Shown: in pieces, positions 8,660 to 17,334 of the stretch | Numbering within the stretch: the stretch's first letter is position 1 | Layout of the letters: the number at the start of each line of letters is the position of its first letter | From: CAXMQZ01 sp963719055 | Lineage (GTDB): Bacteria > Acidobacteriota > Thermoanaerobaculia > Multivoradales > JAHEKO01 | Length of the DNA stretch: 64,000 nt | NCBI GenBank assembly: GCA_963719055.1 | Contig: CAVRAU010000014.1 | Span: 108,267 to 172,266 of the forward strand | Direction of reading: 5' to 3' | The notes under the pieces: model-generated | Told to the model about the DNA's origin: nothing | The model's input: the letters and a program-made list of their open reading frames with translations, nothing else | Databases searched by the model: none | Position numbers and translations under genes: made by a program

Positions 8660-9829
8660 TCAGTAAGCGAGCGGCAGCAGGTCTTCGCTACCGATCGGGG
8701 CTCCGAGATCGAGGACTTCGACCGCATTGTCCTCTGTGTCGAGACGATAGCGGATGATTCGCCAGCCTTCGCTGGCAGATTCCCATCGATACGAAAGAAG
8801 TGTCGAGGAGTCCTGCCATGTCGGTACGCCATGGACTCGCAGCGGATCTTCGCCGCGCTGCAGTGACCTGAACTGCCCTTTGTTCTTCGCACCGATCCCG
8901 TGAATGACGTTGTCAGAGGCCGGTCGTAGAAGAGTCTTGGGAGTCAGCGGTTTGGAGGCGCGCACGGCTGCCACCCACTGACAGTCCGGGCTCATCGATG
9001 GATCGGTCTCGATCGTCGCTGGCCCCGGGATCGATTCCTCATCCGTCACGCGCCAGGCTGCCGTTGGCACAACTGGGTCCATCAACCACACATCAAGACC
9101 GTTGGCCTGTAGGAGCTGACGAATGCCCTCGGCATCATGGCGCACAAAGACAACTCGCCCGTCCGGGCCAAAGCGGGGGTCGTTGTAGGTGCGCTGCGGA
9201 TCGTTGACCAGGCGTCGAAGACCCCTTCCGTCGGAGCGCATGATGTACAGATTGGCAGACTCACCGCGTTTGGTGCCGGAGAACACGATCTCATGGCCAT
9301 CGGGTGAGAATGTCGGGTGCCAGATGCCGATGAACTTCTCCGGGTTCTGCTTGTCAGAGCGAAGATCGACAAGAATTCGTAGGTCTCGTCCCTCTTCAGC
9401 AATGGCGATCATCTGTTCGCCACTGCTTGCCCCCCCGTGCCTGCCAGACGGACCCACAGAGAGATTGCCATCGCTCGAGCCAGCCACGACCAGCCGTTGC
9501 CCCTGCGGGTCCTTGTCGAACCAGCGAAGCGAATAGTCGGTGAAGTCAGTCAGACGCTGGACATCCCGGCCTTCGAGGTCGGCCGTGTAGATGTCGTAGT
9601 TGTCATCGCGCCCACCACCAGGTCGGCGCGACAGGAAGAGCATCTTGCCCTCTCGCGTGGATGGTTCCGGGCAGCTCTGCTGCACATTTTTGTGGGCACC
9701 ATCCTCCTGTGTTGCGGCCTGAGCCTTGACCATCGTCCCCAACGCACCAACAGTCCACAAGGCGAACAGGACTCCATGGCTCGCACGTCGCAAGGGTCGG
9801 ATTCCGGGTTTCGAGGGCTTTGGCCACAT
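8660..9829 (-). CDS. Exported TolB-like PD40 beta-propeller protein
   Basis: 389 residues from the ATG at 9829, chosen because it gives a signal peptide (basic start, LFALWTVGALGTMVKAQA). The body has repeated PD40/WD40-like blades such as MLFLSRRPGGGRDDNYDIYTAD, HPTFSPDGHEIVFSG and DPRFGPDGRVVFVR. Such propellers bind ligands or partner proteins in the periplasm and also occur as N-terminal domains of peptidases; no peptidase domain follows here. The open frame extends upstream to 10060 but that part is low-complexity and overlaps the remnant on the other strand. Confidence 0.8.
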   Translation of the reverse strand: MWPKPSKPGIRPLRRASHGVLFALWTVGALGTMVKAQAATQEDGAHKNVQQSCPEPSTREGKMLFLSRRPGGGRDDNYDIYTADLEGRDVQRLTDFTDYSLRWFDKDPQGQRLVVAGSSDGNLSVGPSGRHGGASSGEQMIAIAEEGRDLRILVDLRSDKQNPEKFIGIWHPTFSPDGHEIVFSGTKRGESANLYIMRSDGRGLRRLVNDPQRTYNDPRFGPDGRVVFVRHDAEGIRQLLQANGLDVWLMDPVVPTAAWRVTDEESIPGPATIETDPSMSPDCQWVAAVRASKPLTPKTLLRPASDNVIHGIGAKNKGQFRSLQRGEDPLRVHGVPTWQDSSTLLSYRWESASEGWRIIRYRLDTEDNAVEVLDLGAPIGSEDLLPLAY

Positions 9830-10051
9830 GGCCAGCAACCTTAGCAGTGGCGGTGGCCGTTCTGTCGGGCCTCGTCGGTACCGGCGCATCGCTCGGTGAG
9901 TCGGGACCGCCGGATGAGGGATCGGAAGCGCAGGTACCCGCGATTGAAGCAGTTCGGTTGGCCGAGGCCTATCGACTGGTCGAGGAGGTCGGCAATAGGA
10001 TTTGGCCTGGCATTGACAGCCTGCCGTTTCCGGTGCTCTTGGTGACTGTTC
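9820..10051 (+). pseudogene. Truncated remnant of an exported conserved protein
   Basis: A signal-peptide-like stretch (AVAVAVLSGLVGTGASLG) is followed by EAVRLAEAYRLVEEVGNRIWPGIDSLPFPVLLVTV. This resembles the first 70 residues of a larger exported family in which RLAEALRLAE, RIWPG and PFAVLLVT-like motifs precede a long hydrolase-like domain. After 10051 the frame stays open to 10311 but the sequence no longer resembles that family and is rich in Cys, Arg and Gly. The rest of the gene seems deleted. It also overlaps the divergent PD40 gene start by ten bases, so it is unlikely to be a working gene. Confidence 0.45.
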
Positions 10052-10307
10052 TTGAGACACTCGGGCAGCCTTCCAAAAGGAGTTCGACAGATGAGCAAAT
10101 CGGCTTAGAGTGTCTTGGTGTTTTCGATCTATCTCTTTGCGATGGGTTCGATTCTTGTCGCCGTGCCGCTGAGAAACGAGACCCTTGCCGGGTAGACGGG
10201 CATGTGGACAATGGTCATCGTGTTGTGGAACCAGCAGGATCGGAGAGAGGCTTGAGGGCGATTGGAGCGATGGTATTGTTCGTCAGACTTCCAAGGGGAA
10301 AGAGATT
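10052..10307 (+). other. Apparently decayed stretch without an intact gene
   Basis: No convincing coding frame. From 10091 one frame gives MSKSA then a stop, followed by a hydrophobic segment LVFSIYLFAMGSILVAVP and another stop at about 10195. This looks like the first helix of a small membrane protein gene that has been disrupted. The end of the stretch (10294-10306, purine-rich) carries the ribosome binding site of the next gene. Confidence 0.4.
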
Positions 10308-10784
10308 TTGAAAAGTGCGCAGCGTTGTCTTACGGTGGTTGTTTGTTGGTTCGTAATTGCGACATTTGTAGCCATTCCAACTCACGCACGTGTCGAGAAC
10401 GACATTGGTGACGAGGCGGAGAAGACTCTGATCGAGCTGAATGAGAGAGTCTTGGAAGAGTACATCCTGAACAACAACGTCGAGCCTCTGCGGGGAACTG
10501 CCGTCGAGGAATTCTTTGTCGTGACCCCTGTGGGTATCGAGTCCCGGCAGCAGGTCATGGAGACCGTGGGGAACCTGGATGTCGATTCGATCAGAATTGA
10601 CCTTTCCGAGATCCATGTGTACGGGTCGACTGCAGTCTTGGCAGGGACCGTGATTGCCGACGGGCAGCTCGGCGGTCGGCCGATGCCCCCGATTACATAT
10701 TTGAGTGTGTACGCAAAGGAAGGGGATCGATGGCGACTGGTAGCTCGGTCCTTGACCCCCATTCTCGCCCCACCCCCGCGTTGA
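10308..10784 (+). CDS. Exported SnoaL/NTF2-like (DUF4440-type) protein
   Basis: 158 residues from a TTG start preceded by AGGGGAAAG. A signal peptide is visible (LTVVVCWFVIATFVAIPTHA). The domain has the cone-fold pattern of SnoaL-like proteins: an N-terminal helix pair (EKTLIELNERVLEEYILNNN), FFVVTPVGIESRQQVMETV, then strands VYGSTAVLAGTVIADGQ and YLSVYAKEGDRWRLVARSLTPI. Proteins of this fold are small ligand-binding or catalytic pockets; no active site can be assigned. It overlaps the next gene by 55 bases if that gene starts at its ATG. Confidence 0.75.
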   Translation: MKSAQRCLTVVVCWFVIATFVAIPTHARVENDIGDEAEKTLIELNERVLEEYILNNNVEPLRGTAVEEFFVVTPVGIESRQQVMETVGNLDVDSIRIDLSEIHVYGSTAVLAGTVIADGQLGGRPMPPITYLSVYAKEGDRWRLVARSLTPILAPPPR

Positions 10785-11212
10785 ACCTGAGCCTAGCCAA
10801 GGGGTTCGTTCGGGGACTGGTCTTTGCCGGCGTCAATGTCTCCGTGGTCGGGCTCTACTGCTGGGCCATGGCAGGCAAGGTGGAGCCGCTGAAGTTTCAC
10901 TCCGAGGAGTTTGTGATGCGACCCCTCATGGTGATCACTGCGTTCGTTTCTTTGTTCGTCTATCCCTTGGTGCGTCGGGAAGAGTCGCGGGTGATTCGGA
11001 TCCTGCTGGTATATGTCGGTCTCGTTCTCGTCTCTGTGATCTACGGTATTAATCTGTGGTACCTGTTTCCAGATGGCAGTCCTTTCACAGTTCTCGTAGC
11101 CGTAGTCGGTGGTCACCTGTACGGGTGGCCGGTATTCCTGGCAGTTCTCCCGGCCCACTGGTTACTGGGTCGCCTGCTGTTCCCTCGTCCGGGCGGCGAC
11201 TGCCCAGGCTGA
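10730..11212 (+). CDS. Four-helix membrane protein of unknown function
   Basis: 160 residues with four hydrophobic segments (GLVFAGVNVSVVGLYCWAM, PLMVITAFVSLFVYPLV, ILLVYVGLVLVSVIYGINLWYLF, LVAVVGGHLYGWPVFLAVLPAHWLLG). The ATG at 10730 has a strong AAGGAAGGGG four bases upstream. A TTG at 10781 overlapping the previous stop is an alternative start that avoids the overlap. No known family is recognised. Confidence 0.6.
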   Translation: MATGSSVLDPHSRPTPALNLSLAKGFVRGLVFAGVNVSVVGLYCWAMAGKVEPLKFHSEEFVMRPLMVITAFVSLFVYPLVRREESRVIRILLVYVGLVLVSVIYGINLWYLFPDGSPFTVLVAVVGGHLYGWPVFLAVLPAHWLLGRLLFPRPGGDCPG

Positions 11213-11273
11213 ACAGGTATTCTTGGTTCTGGTGAAGATTGCCGAGACAGCGGACGCCATCGAGATCCGATCG

Positions 11274-11738
11274 ATGTTGCGCACGGGGGCGAGAGTTGTG
11301 CTCTTGGCGCTTTCTGTCTTTCCTTGGCTTGCGCCCTATGAGCTGATCGTCAAGCCAGACTGGCAGGGTTACTGGAACGTGCCGTGTCTCTTAGCCGCCA
11401 TTGTCTCGGTAGGGGCTTTGGCGGTCAGCTTTCTTCTGGTTTGGGCCGCGGTTGCAGGTCTGAACTCGGTGCTGAGAATCGACAAGACAGAGGGCACGCT
11501 GACCTACTCCTCTGGAGGTCCAGTGGTGCGATGGCGGTCCGCTCGACGCTCGATGGATGAGATCGCCGATCTGGAGATCGGCGAGCGCGAATGGAGTGAC
11601 GGGGGGCCGAGCTACTTCCTTGTTGTACGAATGGTCGGCGGAGAGACCTTCAAGTCAGGGTCTTCATGGTCTCGAAAGGAGATCGAGGACATCCATGGCA
11701 GGGTTTCATCGTTCCTTGGATTGTCCGTCCAGGCTTGA
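11274..11738 (+). CDS. Membrane protein with C-terminal PH-like domain, unknown function
   Basis: 154 residues. Two membrane segments (VVLLALSVFPWLAPYELIV and LLAAIVSVGALAVSFLLVWAAVAG) are followed by a soluble beta-rich domain: LRIDKTEGTLTYSSGGPVVRWRSARRSMDEIADLEI, YFLVVRMVGGETFKSGSSWSRKEIEDI. The domain pattern (strand-turn-strand, then a last helix) is like bacterial PH-type domains. A GTG at 11232 would add 14 residues and is an alternative start. Confidence 0.6.
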   Translation: MLRTGARVVLLALSVFPWLAPYELIVKPDWQGYWNVPCLLAAIVSVGALAVSFLLVWAAVAGLNSVLRIDKTEGTLTYSSGGPVVRWRSARRSMDEIADLEIGEREWSDGGPSYFLVVRMVGGETFKSGSSWSRKEIEDIHGRVSSFLGLSVQA

Positions 11739-11803
11739 GCACCTGCGGCGGGCTCTTGGACTACAATCGATAAGCGCTGAAACTTGCAGATCGAGGTTTC
11801 GAT

Positions 11804-12305
11804 ATGGGGATCGAAAGAAAGCAATGGGATCAGCTCAAGCCTCTCGCGGGTAGAGTTTTCGGTAGCTCTCTGCACTTCGCGATGGCCACCATCAATCCTG
11901 ATGGCACCCCGCACATCACACCGATCGGATCTCTCATTCTCACGGACCCGGGTGAGGCCTACTTTTTCGAGGTGCTGACCCGGCAGCTGCCGAGAAATCT
12001 GGAAAGCGGCAGCCCGAGTCGCTGTCCTGGGTGTGATTTCGAGCCGTTGGCTCTGGTTGCGATCGTTTGTAGCGGGTCGCTTCATGATTCCCCCCGCATT
12101 TCGGTTGATTGGAGTGGCAGGTGAACGCCGTTCTTCGACCGTAGAGGAGAGGGCACGCTTCAAGAGGAAAGTCCGCAATCTCCGATGGACAAAAGGCTAC
12201 GACTACTTGTGGGCCAATGTCGATATGTTGCGGGAATTGCATTTTCACGAGTTGCGGCCCGTACAGATCGGCAAACTGACGTCAGGTGAGTTGTTTCCAC
12301 CATGA
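11804..12305 (+). CDS. Pyridoxamine 5'-phosphate oxidase-family protein (apparent frameshift)
   Basis: The first frame gives RVFGSSLHFAMATINPDGTPHITPIGSL and DPGEAYFFEVLTRQLPRNL, the flavin-binding split barrel start of PNPOx-like proteins. The frame then shifts by one extra base near 12028, and the next frame gives SSRWLWLRSFVAGRF, RLIGVAGERR, RKVRNLRWTKGYDYLWANVDMLRELHFHEL and a normal end at 12305. Joined length is about 166 residues with no missing block. The family binds FMN or F420 and reduces or stores small substrates; the exact role is unknown. The following gene starts within the stop (ATGA). Confidence 0.6.
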
Positions 12306-13065
12306 TCTGGTTGGCAGTGTTCCTGGCCCTGGGTCTGGCAAGTGGCCTCCTCCTGCGTTGGGGAATTCGCTGGGGCTCGACGACCAAGGAGCGGCAACGG
12401 GAGATGCCGGGGGATGAGTACCTCGAGGACGGCCCGGCAGCCCGAGTTGCGATGACGCGGGCGATCTCGATCGGTGCTCCCCCTGACGTCGTCTGGCCTG
12501 GATCGCTCAGTTGGGCCGTGGGGCGGGGTGGTACAGCGTCGACTGGCTCGACAATGGGCGACGCTCTTCAGCGTCGCACATCGTGTCGTGGATTCCCGAG
12601 CCGCAATTGGGCGATGCGACCGCTATCGGCTACCTCCGTCACGTCGATAGCGGGCGCTCGCTGGCGTGGTGGGTCGATGGCGTGTCGTTCGCCGGGGCTC
12701 AGTCTCGATTGGTCACCAGCTATCTCGTGAAATCCGAGGGACAAGGCTCCCGCCTCATCAGTCGGATGTCGGCCGATGCGACCGGCCTGATGGCGCCCGT
12801 GGCGTTGCTGGTGTTCAGGGTAGTGGACTCCATCATGGCGAGTCGTCAGTTGATCGGCATCCGCCAGCGGGTCGAGCGTTTGGAGAAGAGCCATGAGAAT
12901 CCGGGAGATCCAGAGACCGGAGATCATGGCCAGTACCAGTTCTACGAGGTGCTCTATGCGTCAGGCGACAGTGCCGGGGTCGTTGGCAAGGAGCACGGAG
13001 CCAGGTGGCGCGAGGCCGCGATTGCCGACGGCATCCTCCAGTCTGGGAAGTCCAAACACGACTGA
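12302..13065 (+). CDS. SRPBCC-superfamily protein with membrane anchor (apparent frameshift)
   Basis: An N-terminal membrane segment (WLAVFLALGLASGLLLRWGI) leads to MTRAISIGAPPDVVW, the start of a START/Bet v1-like ligand-binding domain. One base appears missing at about 12498; restoring W-I-A-Q-L joins GRGAGWYSVDWLDNGRR, SWIPEPQLGDATAIGYLRHVD and later blocks without loss. A C-terminal tail reads GDHGQYQFYEVLYASGDSAGVVGKEH. Start overlaps the previous stop. Such proteins bind hydrophobic ligands; the specific role is unknown. From 13066 to 13288 I see no gene, only the leader of the oxidase operon. Confidence 0.6.
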
Positions 13066-13288
13066 AGTAGAAATCATCGGCACCAGAAAGGCAAAGCGGA
13101 GCCTGGCGGCAGGTGGGTAGCGATTCTGCTCGCAAGGTAGGGGCAGTTGCGAGCCGGTTCGGCGATGTCATAGACTCCGCGGGCCACTAGACAAAGGCAG
13201 CCGATCTTCCGAGGGCCACCGACCAATGGGTCGACGGTCGTGCAACACGGAAGAATCGAATCTACTCTTTCGAGACGAGGTGTCGTCT

Positions 13289-15062
13289 ATGAGTGTTCTC
13301 GAGAAGAACGAAGCCACGGCTGAAGACCACGCGGGTCACCACGAAGAACCGTTCTGGAGGAAGTACATCTTCTCCCAGGATCACAAGGTGATCGGTGTCC
13401 AGTACGGTTTTACGGCGCTGTTCTTCCTGCTGTTCGGTTTCAGCTCTCATGCTGATCATGCGATGGCAGCTCGCCTTTCCGGGCAAGCCGGTGCCGATCA
13501 TCGGTGGACTGTTGGGTGCCGCGAATGCGCCCGGCGGCATCATGCTGCCCGAGTTCTACAACCAGTTGGGCGCCATGCACGGCACCATCATGGTGTTCTT
13601 GGGAGTGGTGCCCATTCTGGTCGGCGCTTTTGGCAACTACGTCGTGCCACTGCAGATCGGCGCACCCGACATGGCGTTCCCGAAGCTGAACATGGCGAGC
13701 TACTGGTGCTACCTGCCCGGCGGCCTGATCATGCTGGCGAGCTTTTTCGTACCGGGAGGCGCCGCCAACTCGGGTTGGACCTCGTATCCACCACTCTCGA
13801 ATATCGCCACCCAGGGGCAAACCTGGTGGCTGGTCGGGATGATCTTCCTGATTACCTCGTCGCTGTTGGGTTCCGTCAACTTCATCGTCACCATCTTCCA
13901 GCTGCGTTGTGAGGGACTCACCTTCATGCGCTTGCCCTACATGATCTGGTCACAGCTCGTGACCGCCTTTCTGCTGCTGCTGGCGTTTCCGCCGCTGGAG
14001 GCGGCCGGCATTCTGCAGCTCATGGATCGGGTCGCGGGCACGAGCTTCTTCATGCCCAGCGGCCTCGTGGTGAGCGGCGAGATCCTGGAGGTGGCAGGCG
14101 GCGGCAACCCGCTTCTTTGGCAGCATCTTTTCTGGTTTCTGGCGCATCCGGAGGTCTATGTGCTCATCCTGCCGGCCATGGGCATCGTCGCCGAAGTCAT
14201 CGCCAACAACACCCGCAAGCCTCTGTGGGGCTACAACGCGATGGTCTACTCAGGCGTCTTTCTGGGCTTCATGTCCTTCATCGTCTGGGCTCACCATATG
14301 TTCCTGACCGGCATGGGGACCGCCATCAGCTCTTTCTTCCAGACCACGACCATGATCATCTCGGTTCCTTCGGTGGTGATTCTGACCGCGCTGTTGATGT
14401 CGCTGTGGGGTGGTTCCATTCGTTTCAACACACCGATGCTGTTCGCCTTGGCCTTTCTGCCGATGTTCGGTATCGGTGGTCTTACGGGGCTGCCTCTGGG
14501 GTTGGCACCGAGCGACATCCACCTCCACGACACCTACTACGTGATCGGTCATTTCCATTACGTGGTGGCGCCGGGAACCATCTTCGCGATCTTCGCGGGG
14601 ATCTACTACTGGTTCCCGAAGATCACCGGCCGCCAGATGAGCGAGCGGCTCGGCAAGCTGCATTTCTGGCCCTCGTTCATCTTTATCAACGGCGTGTTCA
14701 TGCCCATGTTCATCCAGGGTCTGGCGGGTGTTTCGCGGCGGCTCTATGACGGTGGCGCCCAGTACGCCCACGCCAAGGATGTGCTGCACTGGAACACCTT
14801 CATTTCGATGTCGGCCTGGATGCTCATGGTGGCCCAGATCCCGTTCATCATCAATCTCTTCTGGAGCATCAAGAAGGGCGCCAAGGTAGGGGCCAATCCC
14901 TGGGAAGCTACGACGCTGGAGTGGTCGGCAGCCCCTTCGCCACCTATCGGGCATGGCAACTTCCCTCAGATTCCGGTGGTCACCCGCGGTCCCTACGAAT
15001 ACAGTCCACCCGGTACGGACAAGACTTTTCTGCCGCAGGATGCGGCGGCTCAGGAGGGCTAG
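13289..15062 (+). CDS. ctaD: Cytochrome c oxidase subunit I (apparent frameshift near 13443)
   Basis: About 590 residues, a heme-copper oxidase catalytic subunit with some twelve membrane helices; it reduces oxygen at heme a3-CuB and pumps protons. Visible landmarks are HPEVY (CuB His and the cross-linked Tyr, about residue 285), WAHHMF (two CuB His, about 335) and HDTYYVIGHFHYVV (heme a3 and heme a His, about 420), which place it in the A-type family. One extra base in GGTTTCAGCTC near 13443 breaks the frame between FLLFGF and ALMLIMRW. The ATG at 13289 has GAGG eight bases upstream. First gene of the oxidase operon. Confidence 0.95.
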
Positions 15063-15068
15063 AGGCGC

Positions 15069-15659
15069 ATGCAGATTCCCTACACAGTCGAAGCACGACC
15101 CGATACCGGGCTCTACAACGCCAAGCTGGGCGTGTGGCTGTTTCTGGCCTCGGAAGTCATGCTCTTCGGCGCTCTGTTCTCGACTCTGTATCCTGTTGCG
15201 GACCGGCGCTGCAGAGTGGCCGTCGGCGCCGAGATTCTCAATGTGCCGCTGGCGACTCTCAACACCATGGTGCTGATCTCTTCCAGTGTGTCCATGGTGC
15301 TTTCCTGGGCCGCCCTGCGACTCGGGGATTTCAAGAAGTTTCGTCTGTGGCTGGGGACCACGTTCGCCCTGGGTGTGGGCTTCATGATCATCAAGACGAT
15401 CGAATACGGCAGCAAGTTCGAGCACCATCTGTACCCCAGCACCGACAACTTCATGGCGATCTATTTCACCCTGACCGGGCTGCATGGCCTGCATGTCCTG
15501 GGTGGCATGATCGTGATGGCGTACTTTCTCGGGCCTGGATCCAAGATGTGGAAGAGCGAGCCGGACCGCTTCACCAACCGGATCGAAGTCGTTGGCCTCT
15601 ATTGGCACTTCGTGGATCTGGTCTGGATCTTTCTGTTTCCGACCCTCTATCTGCTGTAA
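15069..15659 (+). CDS. ctaE: Cytochrome c oxidase subunit III (internal out-of-frame patch)
   Basis: 196 residues, five-helix type. Family features include KLGVWLFLASEVMLFGALF at the start, YGSKFEHHLYPSTDNFM, FTLTGLHGLHVLGGM and the final VGLYWHFVDLVWIFLFPTLYLL. Between about 15188 and 15226 the frame reads poorly, while the next frame gives ILLRTGAAEWPSA, which fits the family. Two indels that cancel out (one extra, then one missing base) are the simplest reading. Subunit III supports the catalytic core and proton uptake. Starts seven bases after ctaD. Confidence 0.93.
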   Translation: MQIPYTVEARPDTGLYNAKLGVWLFLASEVMLFGALFSTLYPVADRRCRVAVGAEILNVPLATLNTMVLISSSVSMVLSWAALRLGDFKKFRLWLGTTFALGVGFMIIKTIEYGSKFEHHLYPSTDNFMAIYFTLTGLHGLHVLGGMIVMAYFLGPGSKMWKSEPDRFTNRIEVVGLYWHFVDLVWIFLFPTLYLL

Positions 15660-15675
15660 GAGAGGAGACGAGAGC

Positions 15676-15975
15676 ATGGCTGGACACAGCGCTGAAGACA
15701 TCAAAAAGGAGACCCGGGTCTATATCCTGGTATTCGTCGCCTTGGCGGCGCTGACTTTGGTGACCGTTGGAGTCAGCTATCTGGATCTGAGCGGGGGTGC
15801 CGCAGTCGGCCTGGCACTCCTCATCGCGAGCATCAAGGGTTCGTTGGTCGCCGCGTATTTCATGCACCTCCTGTCGGAGCGCAAACTGGTCTACGCGGTA
15901 CTGCTGCTGACCGTCGTGTTCTTTGTCGCATTGTTGTTCCTGCCGCTAGGCGGCCATGCCGATCGGTTGCGTTGA
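15676..15975 (+). CDS. ctaF: Cytochrome c oxidase subunit IV (prokaryotic, small)
   Basis: 99 residues with three membrane segments: YILVFVALAALTLVTVGVSYL, AVGLALLIASIKGSLVAAYFMHL and KLVYAVLLLTVVFFVALLFLPL. The SIKGSLVAAYFMHL stretch is typical of the prokaryotic subunit IV (COX4 pro) family. The start is the ATG after a GAGGAGACGAG ribosome binding region. It lies between subunit III and two small membrane genes in the same operon. Confidence 0.85.
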   Translation: MAGHSAEDIKKETRVYILVFVALAALTLVTVGVSYLDLSGGAAVGLALLIASIKGSLVAAYFMHLLSERKLVYAVLLLTVVFFVALLFLPLGGHADRLR

Positions 15976-15977
15976 TC

Positions 15978-16190
15978 ATGCTGGGACTCAAGAGCTTTCA
16001 CGTGTTCTTCATCTGTGTGTCGATCGTGCTGTGTCTGCTGGTCGGGGCATGGGGTTTTCAGCAGTACACCCAGATGGGAAGCACGACCGGTTTGGCGATG
16101 GCGATCGTCTTCTTCCTGAGTGGCGCCGTTCTGGTGGTCTACGCGGTTCGGTTCTTCGGCAAGCTGAAAAGACTGGACAAGGGATCGTGA
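15978..16190 (+). CDS. Small two-helix membrane protein in the oxidase operon
   Basis: 70 residues, two membrane helices (FFICVSIVLCLLVGAWGF and GLAMAIVFFLSGAVLVVYAVRFF) and a short basic tail (KLKRLDKG). The ATG follows the subunit IV stop by two bases, and its own stop overlaps the next GTG start. The tight packing between oxidase subunit genes suggests an oxidase accessory or assembly factor, but no family with known function is recognised. Confidence 0.75.
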   Translation: MLGLKSFHVFFICVSIVLCLLVGAWGFQQYTQMGSTTGLAMAIVFFLSGAVLVVYAVRFFGKLKRLDKGS

Positions 16191-16489
16191 CCGACGTGAC
16201 GACACCGGCTGCAGTGAGCAGACCTCATCGGTGCCGGTCCTGGCTCGTCGGCGCCGCGGTTCTCGCTTTCATGGTGCTGCCTCGGGTGGCGGCGGCCTGT
16301 GCCGTCTGCTACGGCAGTGTGGATTCTGGGATGACCACGGGGATGAACAACGGCATCCTGGTGCTACTGGCGATCATCGCGACCGTCCAGATCGGCTTTG
16401 TGGCTCTGTTTCTGAGCATCCGACAGCGGGCGCGACAACTGCGCCGACAAAAGGACCGATTTCAGGTGATTCAGGGGGGAGCTGGCTAA
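16187..16489 (+). CDS. Small exported cysteine-motif membrane protein in the oxidase operon
   Basis: 100 residues from a GTG overlapping the previous stop (GTGA). A signal-like hydrophobic segment (WLVGAAVLAFMVLPRVAAA) is followed by CAVCYGSVDSGMTTGMNNG, a CxxC motif outside the membrane, then one membrane helix (ILVLLAIIATVQIGFVALFL) and a basic tail (RQRARQLRRQKDR). Similar short proteins occur in oxidase operons of Acidobacteriota. The exposed CxxC suggests metal binding or thiol redox work during CuA assembly, but this is inference. Confidence 0.75.
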   Translation: MTDVTTPAAVSRPHRCRSWLVGAAVLAFMVLPRVAAACAVCYGSVDSGMTTGMNNGILVLLAIIATVQIGFVALFLSIRQRARQLRRQKDRFQVIQGGAG

Positions 16490-17288
16490 ATGCTGAAGTT
16501 CTTGAACCGGTGGCTACCGGTAAACGGATCCGCACATGGTCCGGAAATCGATCAACTGCTCGCTCTCATGCATTGGCTGATGGCCGTCCTCTTCGTGGGC
16601 TGGGCCCTCTATTTCGTCTATGTTCTGTTCCGCTTCCGAGCCGGCCGGAACCCTGAGGCGAGCTACACTGGAACCAAGAGCCATTTCTCCACCTATATCG
16701 AGGTGGGGGTGGTCGTGATCGAAGTGATCCTTCTGGTGGGCTTTGCCATTCCGGCGTGGGCTCGCTGGGTCACACCCCATATGGAAGACGCTGACGCCCT
16801 ACAGGTGAGAGTGGTGGGTGAGCAGTTCGCGTGGAACGTTCAGTACCCGGGTGCCGACGGCATCTTCGGGCGTCGTGACATCGAGCTGGTGGACTCTTCG
16901 AACCCGTTGGGATTGGACCGCAGCGACCCGTTCGCCACTGGACGACATCACGACCATCAACCAGCTGCACATGCCGGTCGATCGACCCATCACCGTGTTG
17001 CTGTCCTCCAAGGATGTCATCCACAGTTTTTCGCTGCCGGCCATGCGGGTGAAGCAGGACTCGATTCCAGGTATGGAGATCCCGGTCCACTTCACACCGG
17101 TCCTCGAGACGCCGGAAGAGTCGCAATTCCCTGCCTGTGCGGCCAACCAGAACTGCTGGGAGATCGCCTGCGCCCAGCTCTGCGGGCTTGGACACTACCG
17201 TATGAGGGGCTTCTACCAGGTCCATTCGCAGGACAGCTTCGACACTTGGATGGCGGAGCAGATCGCAGACCTCAATCCCTCCGAGTAG
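16490..17288 (+). CDS. ctaC: Cytochrome c oxidase subunit II with CuA site (apparent frameshift near 16932)
   Basis: About 266 residues. Two membrane helices (LMAVLFVGWALYFVYVLFRF, VVVIEVILLVGFAIPAW) precede the periplasmic cupredoxin domain. The CuA ligands are all present: His in DVIHSFSLPAM, then CAQLCGLGHYRM (two Cys, His, Met). No cytochrome c domain follows, so this is an aa3-type rather than caa3-type subunit. One extra base near 16932 separates GLDRSDP from SPLDDITTINQLHMPVDRP. Placing subunit II last in the operon, after I, III and IV, differs from the common II-I-III order. Confidence 0.93.
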
Positions 17289-17334
17289 GAAGGCGCCCTC
17301 CACTCCACCTGGCCTGGCCGGGTATGATCTCGTC

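Noticed and set aside
7200..13065. Integron or prophage island
   Set aside because: No integrase, phage structural gene, attachment repeat or attC-like element is visible.
14250..15704. Long open frame (484 codons) on the minus strand across the oxidase genes
   Set aside because: It is rich in His, Arg and Gln in a way typical of the reverse of GC-rich coding DNA, and ctaD and ctaE occupy the other strand with clear catalytic motifs.
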